Assembly: GCF_023101765.2 (NCBI RefSeq)
Contig: NC_064218.1
Location: forward strand, 372,001 to 436,000
Reading direction: 5' to 3'
Length of the DNA stretch: 64,000 nt
Source: Spodoptera frugiperda
Lineage: Eukaryota; Arthropoda; Insecta; Lepidoptera; Noctuidae
How positions within the stretch are numbered: position 1 is the first letter of the stretch; each line of letters opens with the position of its first letter. The position numbers and the translations under genes were made by a program. This document shows positions 1 to 11,903 of the stretch, in pieces. The notes below the pieces were generated by a model. The model saw nothing but the letters and a program-made list of their open reading frames with translations. It was not told the DNA's origin and ran no database searches.

Positions 1-128
1 CACTGGTACTACAAGAATAAAATATTGTCCTACATAAACTTTAATTGTCACAAAAAAAAACATCTCACTTTCATGACACAGAACATCATCAAAACGTCAT
101 TACATTACTTTCATCATGCACTTGATAC

Positions 129-152
129 GTGTGTGTGTGTGTGTGTGTGTGT
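129..152. repeat. (GT)12 microsatellite
   Basis: Twelve uninterrupted GT dinucleotides. They lie directly before TAG/CAG trinucleotides that could act as a 3' splice site, so the tract could serve as a polypyrimidine-like stretch for the candidate exon that follows. Confidence 0.95.
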
Positions 153-154
153 AG

Positions 155-229
155 GGCAGTGCTGACCCTCTGCTAGTGCTGGGCGGTCCTCGGAGACGCG
201 GAGCGATGGACTCATCGATCACAAATTGA
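155..229 (+). CDS. candidate terminal exon (C-terminal coding tail), unassigned
   Basis: A GC-rich island in AT-rich surroundings. After a possible acceptor (TAG at 152-154, or CAG ending at 159) one frame is open for about 24 codons to a TGA at 227-229. The predicted tail reads GSADPLLVLG, then an RRR cluster, and ends SSITN. About 200 bases downstream is an AATAAA (435-440), so 230 to about 460 could be a 3' UTR. The family is not recognised. The stretch is short enough to be chance, and the island could equally be a promoter or 5' UTR. The call rests on composition, open frame and splice context only. Confidence 0.2.
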   Translation, partial: GSADPLLVLGGPRRRGAMDSSITN

Positions 230-1164
230 AGGGCTCGCGCCTCCATTCGCTTTCACACTCGGATTTGTAACGTGACTTTAGTTTTGTGTGTTCATATTGT
301 GGGTACTGGGATTTTGGAAATTTTGTCTTTTTTTTAATGAAAAAAAAACCTTAGTTAAAACCATTATTGTAGATTGAAACCTTGTATAGTAGATTGAAAG
401 TGACTGTAGTGTTAGCACAGATAGTTATAAGAAAAATAAAATTGTGTAGTGATAGTGAGAGACTACTTAAATTATTTGCCAGGCATAGATATAAATATAA
501 TCTGACAAATTGGGAATCTTTTTCGCACTTTTCAACAGATCTCTGTACACTTAGTATGAGTTTGTTTTACTTTAAACGTAAAGAAAACTCGCGCTATGGC
601 TACTTTCAAAAGTACGTTAGCTTATTTCCAGAATGTATGGTTTCAGAAGTAATTGTTATTATAATTTTTTAGATTTTCCAAGCTTTTTCCACCTTTACAT
701 TTCTGCGAAGAACTTTACAAGTTTTTGTTTAATGTTGTACATGTACATCTGAATATCTCTAAAAAAAGTCAAAATGATGACATAACCATAAAAATAAGTA
801 CGTACAAATAACAATCTGAATACGATTGGTCCATAAAACGATTTGAATACGCACGTTGATTTAATTATAATAATTAGAAGAGCGGCCATCTGTGTATCAC
901 ATGGCGTTGGAGCTTTGTATGTAATCTGACGATCAAAGGGTAACAGCACCTCACATGTGTTGCTTGTTATTGGAATAGAAAACTGTTGGTTACGTAATCA
1001 TGATATTCGTGATCTTATTGCTCTTGGTACTACTTTTTAGAGGACCTGTGGCAACAAATGACAGAAGTCGCAAAACAACAAAACAACTTATTACGTCATA
1101 AGTCCTACATCGCACGTCAAAGTTTACCTGTGAATAAACATTGGTAAAAAATGCCAAGAAAGTC
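230..1164. other. no recognised gene
   Basis: AT-rich DNA with an AATAAA at 435-440 that could end a transcript from the candidate exon upstream. Nothing else is recognised. Confidence 0.5.
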
Positions 1165-1245
1165 TGCCAGGCATGATCACTTTGCCTGGTCGGAGGATCC
1201 TCCTGTTTTTAGAGACTATACTCTCTGTTCTCTAAAGACCTACAA
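1165..1245 (+). repeat. dispersed repeat fragment (GCCTGGTCGGAG family)
   Basis: Contains TTTGCCTGGTCGGAGGAT preceded by CCAGGCATGATCA. A diverged relative with the same order of blocks (CCAGCCACGATCAG then CGCCTGGTCGGAGAAT) occurs at 57,252-57,285. Two related copies in one window point to a dispersed family of unknown type. Confidence 0.4.
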
Positions 1246-2975
1246 TCAGAAAAATTAATAGCGCAATGCTATTAATTATTTTTTTTAAGTTTAGGTTTGA
1301 TTTTTTTCTATTGTCTTAATATTTGACCATACCTAGACTATACATATTTTCCCATACACATACACGAAAAAATAAAAACAACTATCAAACCCTTAACCGC
1401 CCAATTTGAACATCCAAATCCGATGCCCAGTACACAACCCTCAATAATGATCCCGACATTTCTATTCAAGGGAGGTGATATTAATAAGTCGGTCCTTCTT
1501 ACCCCCGCCCTAGGGCCAGGGCACACAATACTCAACATGTTCCCTTCTAAGAGATTACCTATTTTATTTTAAATCGCTTTCTTCAACAACTCCTAATAGA
1601 TGCGAAATTGAAAGAGTATCGATTTTGTTAAACCTTTTGTAATTATATTTTGTTTGGAGTTTAGGGGACGATCAATGGGACTTTGAGTTTGGATGTAATG
1701 CGGCCGAGGTGTAAAGTTTGCTTTTGATAATATTGTAAGAGAACATAATATTAATATCAGGGGTGTTTGTGTGCGTCCTGATTGTGTATAGTAGGTTGTT
1801 TATAGGAGCCAATCTATAATAGTAAAATACCAAAATGTATAGGGTTTACTAAATTATTTTCTTTGGTAATGTAATGACTAATTAAACTGGACACGTATTT
1901 TTCTGGAATACAAAATTTACAGGCTTACTTTTGGATATAAAATGTACTTAATAGTAATTTAAACTGCTATGTACTAAATTGTAATTTACTTTACTAAGTA
2001 GTTCTTTTATAGATTGCAAAAAAGTGTAATATTGTTACTTTAACTATTATAATAACTGTACCCTGTGTAGTACATTGTATTACAAAATACGATACCATAA
2101 AATTCCAAAATAAAAAATACTTATCACCAAAAAACTAAATTTTATTAGTATCTAATAGTCGCATTTGTGCACGAGTCACTTTTCTATAAGTATTTAATGA
2201 TAGTTTTATGCCCTAAATAATAATTAGCAGCTTGTAGTTCGCTACTTAATTTACTTTTATGTGATAATTTCCTATCAAAATACCATATCAAGTGGTCAAG
2301 GAGCTACTTATTTTATAGTTATCTGCTAATAAAAGCTGGTAGCCTTTTAATTATATTGACTGTAATTAAATTTATGGTCTCACTTTTACTTTATAATAAA
2401 ATATATAAATTTTCCCTTATCTGTGGTAAAACTATCCGTTACATTTGAATTTTTAAACGTTAATTCTTTATTCAAATTGAAATGTTATCCATAATGAATT
2501 TGTGTAGTTTATGTAGACTACATCATGTTTGCTGTTTCAAAGAGAAATTGTTTAATAAGTCAAGTTCCAATAAAATATTCCCTCGAGCAAATGTCGACCT
2601 TAACGTCACAGTTTTAAGTACGAATGTGACAGAAAATAAAGTTGTCCCAATATATCTTAGGGTTCATTTACATCGGAGTGTGTAATACAAACTAGTTTTT
2701 TTTTTATTTAAGACTATGTAGTGGACAAATGTAACTATGTCAGTGAAGGAAAGTCTACCTAAGGCTGTGGAAGCCTGCCAGTGTCAGCTGCTTTTAAATA
2801 GTAATAATATTTGATCAGGACAATCTCAAGGGGTAATATTATTACAATCGCTTATAGGTGACTTATCTCTTTTCGATCGATCAAATTACAAAAATATAGG
2901 CACCTAATTATACTGTTAGCACCTTATGACAATAAACTTGTCTATATTAACCAACAAATAGCGATTATGTGACTA
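1246..2975. other. unassigned AT-rich DNA
   Basis: No coding pattern, known repeat or structured element was recognised. Short open frames here (for example 2482-2685) show no family features. Confidence 0.5.
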
Positions 2976-3048
2976 CTCTATTGTTGCGGGTGTCCATGGG
3001 CGCTGGTCGCTTACCATCAGGTGATCCGTCTGCTATTCCATAAAAAAG
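2976..3048 (+). repeat. family C short retroposon, 3' fragment
   Basis: Carries the family C 3' end: GTTGCGGGTGTCCATGGGCG, then CTTACCATCAGGTGATCCG, TCTG and a TTCCATAAAAAA tail. Ten loci in the window carry related sequence (also near 11.6, 18.0, 19.3, 30.8, 47.0, 50.4, 52.8, 56.3 and 61.8 kb). I recognise this as a repeat common in noctuid moths, probably a SINE (possibly Metulj-like); the exact class is uncertain. Confidence 0.8.
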
Positions 3049-3785
3049 TAGTAAATGAAATAGATTTTATTTTTCTATAAAGAAAAGGTTGATGACGAAA
3101 TCGTAATGATTAAAGTAAATTAATATATAACTAGGTTCCAAATTTAACCAAGGAAGCATGTTTCGTTACATAATTCTTTAACATATACATACAAAAATAC
3201 ATAGTAAAACAAGCGTAAGATCTCATGTAATCTCGTACATATATATACAGCCATGACCTCCGATTACCAGTGACTATTACTTCAAAGTGTGATGTAATCT
3301 GCGAAGGACCCGGCCTTGTCATCGGGTGTTCAGTTACAGATGACATATGGCACTCTGATTAAAGTCAGGGAAAAAATTGTGTAATTATATACTTCTGAAG
3401 AATAAACCGACTGCTCTAGTATGTACTTGTATATTATGATTGATGGTATTTAAAACAGAAGGCAATAGTTCACATCATCATTGTTAGTTACTATAAGCTA
3501 CCCGCGGTTTTGCTCTCGCGATGGAGGCAAAGTAATTTGTATTATTTTTCAGACTCTTAATTATCTCTGGTCCCAAAAATCTTTCCATAAAATTCTGTTG
3601 CAATGTTAAAGAAAAATAGAAAAATTAAAAATGTTATATGTTAGAAAGGGATGGTATGTTTTTTTTTTTTATTTTGGTTAGAAGCAAAGATGTTAGGACT
3701 ACAGATTATAATATGGCGTTTCTTGCTCGTTCTTCTTCATAAGAGTCAACACTTAGGAACGAGCAAATAGCTTCACTAGAAGACT
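3049..3785. other. unassigned DNA
   Basis: A good isolated acceptor (ATTATTTTTCAG, AG at 3551-3552) has no convincing exon or donor after it. Nothing else is recognised. Confidence 0.4.
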
Positions 3786-3872
3786 GGCCGACAGATAGAC
3801 ATTTTCATATTTCCTTTGACGTTTAAAAGTGCCTCTTTCTATTTGAAATAAAGAATTTTGACTTTGACTTTA
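3786..3872 (+). repeat. non-LTR retroposon 3' tail fragment (family T)
   Basis: Contains TTTGACGTTTAAAAGTGCC followed by a TTTGAAATAAAG block and ends in repeated GACTTT units. The same order recurs at 61,285-61,352 and, inverted, at 43,591-43,690. Such GACTTTGACTTT ends are typical of lepidopteran LINE 3' termini. Confidence 0.6.
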
Positions 3873-5559
3873 TGTTCCTATATGCAGTTACCGAATAGGT
3901 ACGAGTTTATGATGTTCTTTATCAACCATGATAACAGACTCTTTGTAAATAGGTAATATATAAAAAATATCTACAAATACAACTTAATCCTATTTGAAAC
4001 GCTTAGTGCTTCCCGATTGCGTGACTGGTAACTCCATCTATATCGATGAAGCAGTCAATTAAACAACTGTACCATGTACCTTATTGTCCGCGACATGTCG
4101 CAAGGTGTATGTAGCCATAACTCTATGTCTAACGGCCATACGATCTATAATTAACTTACTTTTCAATAAGTTAATAAATACTTTATAGCCGAGTACTAAA
4201 ACTTTTTACTTGGAACTCTTTCTAAACTTAACGATGGGCGACGTGTTGATATATTTCATTAATTACGATGCGGTAGAAAAAAAATATACTTTTAAGTTGT
4301 AAAAAGTTTATTTTCGCTGTTTATTTTTGCCTCATAATGAGTAGTTACCGAATGTAATTGCTCCCTAACCGAGTGAAGGCAGGTGCTTGCTATCTAATAT
4401 ATCTAGCTCAGTTATAATAAATAACTCAATGGCTACTTGTCTGTTTATACCCCTGTCTTGATAGCGAGAACCTTTCCATACTATTTATATTGATGTAAGG
4501 AGTATTGAGTAAATGGAGAACTCATGCGTAGTTTCGTCGTTTAAAACAAATCAATATCAGTTAGAAAAGTTGTGTCTTTAATTGAGTAAAAATACAAGAC
4601 CAATAATAGTAGCTTCTGTGAAAGTGGGATTAATGACATATAATTGCCAAAAAAAAAATCTTCGTACGTCTACCTTTGTCTACATTTCTAATACTGCTAA
4701 TCTCGCAAAATTAACCATGATATTGTTAATATACTCAATCAGAATATTGTTTATTTATAAACTGATACTAACTTTTAACTAACTAGATGAGAAGAAGGGA
4801 CGTCTCATGTTTTTCGAATGCGATATAATTAATGTGTTTTCAAAGTACATCGATTATAATCACTTTTTCCTGTTTTCTTGTACGCACTCCATTGCGTTCT
4901 TAATCTATGTTGAACTGGAAATTTAGAAACGGCTCGCTATCAGCTACCTGCAACTGCATTTGATCTTTGAACTTAATAACTTAACTGATAACTGTTTTAA
5001 GCTATTACTCTATGTATAAGTTATTTACTTAGCCCCGAGTTATTATACAATATTGTGTTGGTTTTTGGCATACATTAATTAGGCATCCATTTATTTAGAC
5101 GGGGCGTATTCAACTTTATGAAACGATATCGTGGTGGTACAAAGAGCTTTTAACTGGACAATTATAAGATGATAGAAGATTCGCTGTTTGTTTATTGATT
5201 GCTATTTATAGCTACTTATGTAGCTGTAATAACAAAAGAAGAGTGTGCGAAAATGTGTGCCAAGGTTGCCGAATACCTAATTGGGCTTTTTCTTAGAAAT
5301 TCCCGAGAAACTTCTAAAACAAAAACACAGCGCGAAACTTTGTTTATAAATACGAACAAAAAACGAATAAATAAAGAGGAAAAGCAGCTCAACAAAGTCC
5401 GGCGAATAAATTCCTGCATTACCATCCCGAATGAATTAATTATCATTCAGCGAATCGTATATAAAGCACCTAAGTACGATTTATTTTCATATCAGCACCA
5501 TTTGAAACGAGTACAAATAAAGCCGGCAAAGCAGGCTCCATCCTAATTACTGAGCAATA
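3873..5559. other. unassigned AT-rich DNA
   Basis: The 115-codon open frame at 5199-5546 is lysine-rich, has no recognisable domain and is not supported by composition. I do not call it a gene. No repeat family was recognised. Confidence 0.4.
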
Positions 5560-6062
5560 TCTATAAATAAAATAGTAGGGTAGAACCAGCAGTAGGCCCA
5601 GTGCCTACAGAGGCGCGGCGGATAAAAGCAGTATTAAGCGGATATTGCCACGGGTCGGCAATCACTGATTTCCGCTTTTCCGCTACCAATAATACCGAGG
5701 CGTATCGATTTATCCGCAATCCGACATGTCTGTTTGTTTTTGATGTCGAACTGTGTATAAAACCGTTTAAACACGTTTAATTAATAATTAATTTTGGTGG
5801 TGTACCGCGAAATGATCAATGTTAGGGAGATTAGATAATTTCCTGTTTGCATAATTGATTTTTCGGATAATTTGCGTTTGTGGTTTAATCCGAGGTAGCA
5901 GTTTGTCATTTGTTGCTAGAGGGACTAGATCGTGACGATAGGGGGCGGGGGGCGGTCGCGGCAGGAGAAATATTGGCGACTAGATATTTTTGCCTAGGTA
6001 GTTAATTGTGGACGCGGCCTAGGTCGCCGTCGCCGGTCGCCGGTGGACGGTCGCCGGTCGCC
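5560..6062. other. GC-rich islands with GGTCGCC minisatellite
   Basis: Two CpG-dense patches stand out from AT-rich flanks: 5,600-5,725 and 5,930-6,062. The second has a G-rich run (GGGGGCGGGGGGCGG, 5,941-5,955) and short degenerate repeats of GGTCGCC between 6,022 and 6,062. Possible regulatory DNA; no coding frame is evident. Confidence 0.4.
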
Positions 6063-7339
6063 AAAGGTGTAATGTAATAAATGCTAGGTTTCTAGGAGCT
6101 CTTTTTTATTTCTCTGTGCGTCTACTTACATGAATAAGCACGTTATTTGTAAAGGTCTAAAGCTCTCACGGTACACGCCCATTTGATCGTGATAGATTGC
6201 TCCTGATTCCCAATGACCTCCGATCCCTACATTTTCGCACTCTTCTTTCAAGATTTGACCCAAAAATATCTCACTCAATATTACGTATTGGCCGTTTTTA
6301 TGTGCCTTATTTTTGTGTTACTTTTTCAATCAATAAGTCCTTTTTTGTGTGAAAATATTTTCTTTAGCTAAAGACATTATACGTATTTTTTATTTGTGGG
6401 GAAAAGCCATAAGTTACTCGTATATTATTATGTATCCTTAAATAAAAGATTTAGTGATCGATTGTCCCTACGTTATTGACTTCTTTCTTTAAGTTCAGTA
6501 AAGCATTATAAGTCGAGTTTCTATGCTTTGAAATTCCTCCTTTAACCCGATTACTAAACACAATGCCTTTAGACAGCAGTTCACATGAAATGTTTAGCAG
6601 CATCCATTATGATCACCCCATCATCGCATTAGCGGGTACAAAACAAAAGTTCTCGAATCCAATATATTCATAAATTTCGTTGTAAAATCATCTAAATCTT
6701 CTAATTGTTTCTGAGACAGTATTGTGTGCGGCATACCGGGCCTACAGTCATTCGCTGTCATACAGACTATTGTGCCTCGTGAAATATGGGGCAATTAAAC
6801 CTGAGTTATGATTTAACAACCCCCAAATTTTTAAGATACACCCCGAAAAATTAATCATGCATTACAATTAGCTTGTAAAGAGTTGTGATTGCAGGTGACT
6901 CTTTTGTTTTGTTTTTTTTTTTAATTCTATGTAGTAGTTATGCCTATAGAGTTGTGTAAGGCGTTATGGTTATCGATAGCATAATGAAAAAAAAACCGAA
7001 ATTAAAGAAAGTGAGACGTATTTTATTTCAAACTGCTAAGTATACACATTACATGCATAATGAGTTCTTATATAAACTTTGAAACAAGCCAGTACCAAGT
7101 ACCAAACTTCGCAAGTACTGCGAATATTATGGTGTATATTGTACCAAATATAATTTAGTTATCCTAACCACTGACGCCAACAGGGTGTTTACATAACGCC
7201 TATGATACCATTAGGACTGTCTGCGGAGCCGCTATAATATTGATACACGAATGTCAAACAATACTCTAGTTATTAAACAATAACAGTGTTTCTATTAATT
7301 ATGTGCCTACCTACAACATCTCCATACTATATCTACGTA
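6063..7339. other. unassigned AT-rich DNA
   Basis: No gene, repeat family or structured element recognised. Confidence 0.4.
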
Positions 7340-7505
7340 GTACCGAGATATAGAGTGGCTGGAAACGCCACACGGTTCCTTTGTGCGCACCTATACCGCT
7401 GCGACCCGGGTCAGACCGCAGCGCAGAACAGGGTTATCAATTTTGTCATGCGAATACAATCGATTGAGTGCGGAGCGCGTAACGTCCGCCGCGAGCGCGA
7501 CTGTT
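7340..7505. promoter_or_regulatory. CpG-rich island, possible regulatory element
   Basis: Sharp local rise in GC and CpG, including an inverted GCTGCG/CGCAGC pair around 7,405-7,432 enclosing CCCGGGTC. An open frame crosses it but shows no domain. Candidate conserved non-coding element; the function is inferred from composition only. Confidence 0.2.
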
Positions 7506-10105
7506 AAACTTATTATACGGCTCGAAACTGTAGGCTAATAGCGATTTTGTACGCAGTCGAAGTGGGTACCGCTTCTAGACAATTTTATTCTGTGATCATG
7601 GTAGTTCGGTTATGCACGATTGTGCATTAGCCAATTTTGCCACGGTATTACGTTAATGAGTCGATCAGTACCGAGTTAAATTGTAATTATGGAAAAAATC
7701 TACGTTATGATCTTTTGGTACAGGTGAGAACTGACTTAAATATGGTATTTTCCTATTACTTACTCTTAGTCATTCAATAAGCATTGCACACAACATTTAT
7801 TTCCGGGAAATTAGTCGGGGTATTTTGTAAAACGGTTAAAACCTTGCGATTGTGATTGAAACTGATATGCAAAAAGTTTCATGATTCCAAAAATCCCCAA
7901 AGAAACTATTCTTGGCTTGACATAATATTTTAAAATTTTCCTTGACATTTAATATGTTTGTTTTTTGCATCCAATGAATGGTATACCTTAGGATAATACA
8001 CTTGTATTGTAGCCAAGTTATTTCTTAAAAAAGTATATTTTGGAAGGAACAACTGACTTATCGGTTGGCACGTCAGCGCCCCCTATCGTTGCCATCAAAG
8101 GGCCGATACCCCGACGACGCAATGCCTGGCCTCTGAAGACACGTGTGTCTCCAAAGACGTGACCGAACGATTGCTATGCCAACCTATCCCAAGCACATCC
8201 TTTTAAAAGTCCAAAATGGTTTCTTCCTTATAAATAAGCCTTATTTGCGGACCCAAAATATATGGATGTTTTTGAGAAAGTTTGTTTATATTTTTTTAAC
8301 AATGCTTTTTAATTTATTTCAAAGTGAGTTTGGAGTAATATTTAGTATATAAATCAAAAGTCAAGTGAAGTGGTATTCAACATAATTATACATTATATGA
8401 CCTTTTTCATAACAGTTTTATTATAAGATCTACGAAATGGTCTTAAAAGCCTATTTTTGTGTTGAAGGTTAAAAAAGAACACTTTTATACTCGTAAGATA
8501 TCTTTTTTTAAAACCGTTTTATATTAACAAACTAATTTCATGTGACAGTAGACATTTTATCTTACCACATCACAGCGAAGTTGTCAAAACTTGACAGACT
8601 CCATTCATTTACTTTACATAGAAATGACGAAACCGTATCATCAAATGGAGATAAACTAAACTACACTCATTTAAACTAATACGATCGCGTAACCTCTTTA
8701 AAGACCAGAAAAAATAACTTAATCTGCATGACTATGGTCACCCAGCTGCTGAGGGCATTGACCCTTTGTTCCGAGATGTAGGGTAACAGCGACAGTTGTG
8801 GACTGTGATTTGTTTTTAATTAAGTTTCACTTTGTGATTAAATATTGTGAGTGATTTATGATTGCGTTCAGATTAGATGGTACAAGTACGGATAGGGTTA
8901 GATAATGAAGAGTTACGAGACCTCATGTCTAAGTAATTGTAGCGAATATGAGATTGCTTCAATCATAATCTTGGATACATACATATTTCTTCATGTAGGG
9001 CTGTAATGTTGTTTATGATACAAGTTGTAATTGTGTGAAGAGTTATGAGTTTCTAGTTAAATTCAGATGCATGAAGAAATTGTCGAAACTAACACAACAA
9101 CAAATTGACCTAAATGAAAATTAAACCGTTAACTGCATCATTGATACGACAATAATTCTTTAAATTCATAGCAAAACGAATAACTTGGTCAATATTTCAA
9201 TTGGACGCAATATAAGGTAAACCTACCGTTGATATTTTCGCAAGCACACAACGAATGTCAATGAACATCGCTACCCTTACCTCTTAAAACAACACAATTC
9301 ACCTATATCTCAGGTAAAACACGAAAAAAAGACAATATACATCTTCTGTATTTGAATAATAACCGTACTCATACGTACACTTATCCAAAATTACCATAAA
9401 AAGCTGGCGAGAATAGGTGTTGCCACCCTATCTACATATACGACCTATTTCGGTAAGCCACATGTAAGATTACGAAGAAAAAAGAAAAAATATGTTAATA
9501 GTAGCGACACCTAACGATTGCTAACATATTGTAGTAGATAATTTAATTTTGTTTGTCTGTACGTAAACAGAGGATCGTGGCGTGTGTATGGGAACAATGT
9601 ACGTGCGTGTTAGTGTAAAAGTAAATATATTTTACTCGTGATACTGTATAACTTCGTATGTCTTACGGGAGATTTTCTTCGATAAAACTTGCGGTTAATT
9701 TTTAGTCGTCAGTTTAATGAATGTAGTTCAGAACTAGTTTGTAATGCGATAGTGATCTTTGTTGAATAGAAATTATGATTTTAAGACTTTCTTTCTGGGT
9801 ACATTTTTATATGGTAGACGTTTTACTTAACTCTTGGGGTCATAAAAAATAAGTTTTCTTCAGAAATGGCTTCTCGAGCAGGAAGTTCGTTTCATGAATA
9901 TCTAAAGTTTAAACTTTGTAAAATGTTTATAAAAAATCTTCGATCGTTGTGCTACTTGATGACAGGTTTGTGGAAGACATCTTGTAATTAGATTTTTAAC
10001 TAAGTAGAAAGAATAGACAGTACCTAAATATGAATAAAGTTAAGTTAATAAGGATAATGTTATGTTTTTAAATGTAAAGTAAAAGTAAAAGACTATACGT
10101 AAGTA
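7506..10105. other. unassigned DNA with isolated splice-like motifs
   Basis: Two places join a 3' and a 5' splice consensus directly: GGTACAG/GTGAGA near 7,722 and TATCTCAG/GTAAAA near 9,312, both on the plus strand. Neither has a strong polypyrimidine tract. A CpG-rich patch lies at 8,060-8,150. No gene was recognised. Confidence 0.3.
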
Positions 10106-10115
10106 TTTGATTATC

Positions 10116-10275
10116 CGGAACTGTTAACTATCTAGCGGGCTTGCTGGGGCTTCGGCTCGAAAAGCAGGAGTAGGAACGGAGTGGTATTTAGTCAGTAAGA
10201 GTCTGACACTCCCTCTTGCCTCGCCCAAGGCGAAAGAAGATATTATTGCATGATTTTTCCCCCTTAAAAAAGGGG
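10116..10275 (+). repeat. family B short retroposon with 10-bp target-site duplication
   Basis: Diagnostic blocks in order: CTATCTAGCGGGC, GGCTCGAAAAGCAGGAGTAG, GGAGTGGTATTTAGTCAG, ACACTCCCTCTTGCC, CCAAGGCG, then a C-run and a short A tail. TTTGATTATC flanks it on both sides (10,106-10,115 and 10,276-10,285), a perfect 10-bp target-site duplication. That fits target-primed insertion by LINE machinery. Other copies lie at 26.8, 35.3, 50.8 (inverted) and 54.2 kb. Confidence 0.85.
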
Positions 10276-10285
10276 TTTGATTATC

Positions 10286-11624
10286 AGGCTAGACAATGCA
10301 ACATGGAGAATTTTTGGTTTTTCGAAAGTTTCTCAGTACTGTGTATAATAGTGGTGAGGAAGTAAGTGGCTGATCACCACAACGCATCCTATCACAAGGG
10401 GCTAACATAAGATACATACCTACATTAAACAAACTACTCCTTCCAAAAGCAATGAAGTAAGGCCAGACTATGCACCATACATTGCTAAAACACAATGTGA
10501 ACAAGACCTTACACATAAGAAAATAAATGTGGTTTCTTCTATCACGACGTATGGCCGTGGCTCTTGGCTCGTGGCTACATAAGGAGGGTCATTAATAAGT
10601 TGATAAATGTGGTATAATTCCGCGGGTCTCAGTCGTCCCAGTCATCGCCGCGCTATCGCACACCTCATCTTAACTGATTTTTAGCTTTGTCGACTTTAGG
10701 CCTTTAAAATGGCGGATCTTCAAAGCTTTTTTAACAGTTATTGTTATTATGTTTGTGTTTCCTTTTTTGGGTGTTTAAAGATGTTATTTTGCTTTATGAC
10801 TTTATTTGGCGATGCGGGGCAGAGTTCGCTTTGAAGTACCTCTGTATGTTTGAAGATGAAATCGAATAAGATCGTGTTATCAGGGTTGTTTACTTTTCAT
10901 TTTTGCTGTAAAATGGAGACATATGTAGTTAGTTGTTTGTTACTGTAGTATGACCAACTTTTACTAAACAGTTTAAAAGATGAAGAAGAAGTCTTAGCAC
11001 GTAAAAGAGAACCATTAAAACACATAGTTTTAATCAGAAAATTATGTAGTATCTGTTCCATAATGAATTCAACAAACAATACTATTCATAGTTAAACTAA
11101 AATATCCTTTACAAATATGAATACAATCCCAAACCCACTGCCTCAGTGGCCACACCGCTAAAGCCTCAGGATTAATGACATTGCCTTCGAGCAGTCATTA
11201 ATAATTTACGTTTTTATGCACATTGCGTGACGAACAGGTACGTTTACCTTACTTTTAATTATACTAGCTGCTGCACGCGGCTCCGGCTGTGTGCTACAAT
11301 AGCGAGTAATCGGTGACACTATACCTATACCGTTTAATCGTTACTTATTATCGTTTGTGGTTTGATCTGTTTGTTGATAATGCTTGTGAATTTGGAATAG
11401 ATTCGGCGGTTTTAGTCTTTGGATTTTTGTAGAGTTAATTTTTTTTTTAATGCTTGGTTATTGCAGTAAATTGTGATGTATCTACAGGTTATTTTTGTGG
11501 AAGATTTAAGAGATTTAAATTTAATATTTTTATTACAGAAGGCTACTGGATACACGTCACTTCAAATCTTTTTAAGATTGATCACAATCAGAATCTATCT
11601 AGGACAGATCAGACTCTAAATCAG
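10286..11624. other. unassigned DNA
   Basis: A CpG-rich patch lies at 10,620-10,695 (CATCGCCGCGCTATCGCAC). A good acceptor (ATTTTTATTACAG, AG at 11,537-11,538) lacks a partner donor before the next repeat. No gene was recognised. Confidence 0.3.
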
Positions 11625-11625
11625 C

Positions 11626-11903
11626 ATACGGATCACCTGATGGTAAGCAATCGGCGCCGCCCATAGACACTCGTAACACTAGAAGCGTTACAAGTGCGTT
11701 GCCGGCCTATTGAGAGATAGGAATTTGAGGATTGATGATGATTTGAGGATTGGGGAGATTGAGTACGGGGTAATTGGGCTTGCAATAACCTCACTCACAC
11801 AACGAAACACAACGCAAGCGTTGTTTCACGTCGATTCTAAGAAGCCGTGGTATCACTTCGTTCAAGATGGTCCATTCATGTCAAAGCATGGCTCTCCCAC
11901 ACT
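11626..11903 (-). repeat. family C short retroposon, long copy
   Basis: Reads, on the minus strand, from GTGTGGGAGAGCCATGC through GTTTCGTTGTGTGAGTGAGG, the GTTACAAGTGCGTTG-side region and GGTGTCCATGGGCG-type block to CCATCAGGTGATCCG. It is one of the most complete copies (about 280 bp) and helps define the family's ends. The open frame at 11,710-12,000 is a translation of this repeat, not a gene. Confidence 0.8.

Noticed and set aside
5199..5546. Longest-looking plus-strand frame in the first 10 kb (115 codons)
   Set aside because: No domain, AT-rich codon use like the flanks, no ATG-type start and no splice context; chance frame.
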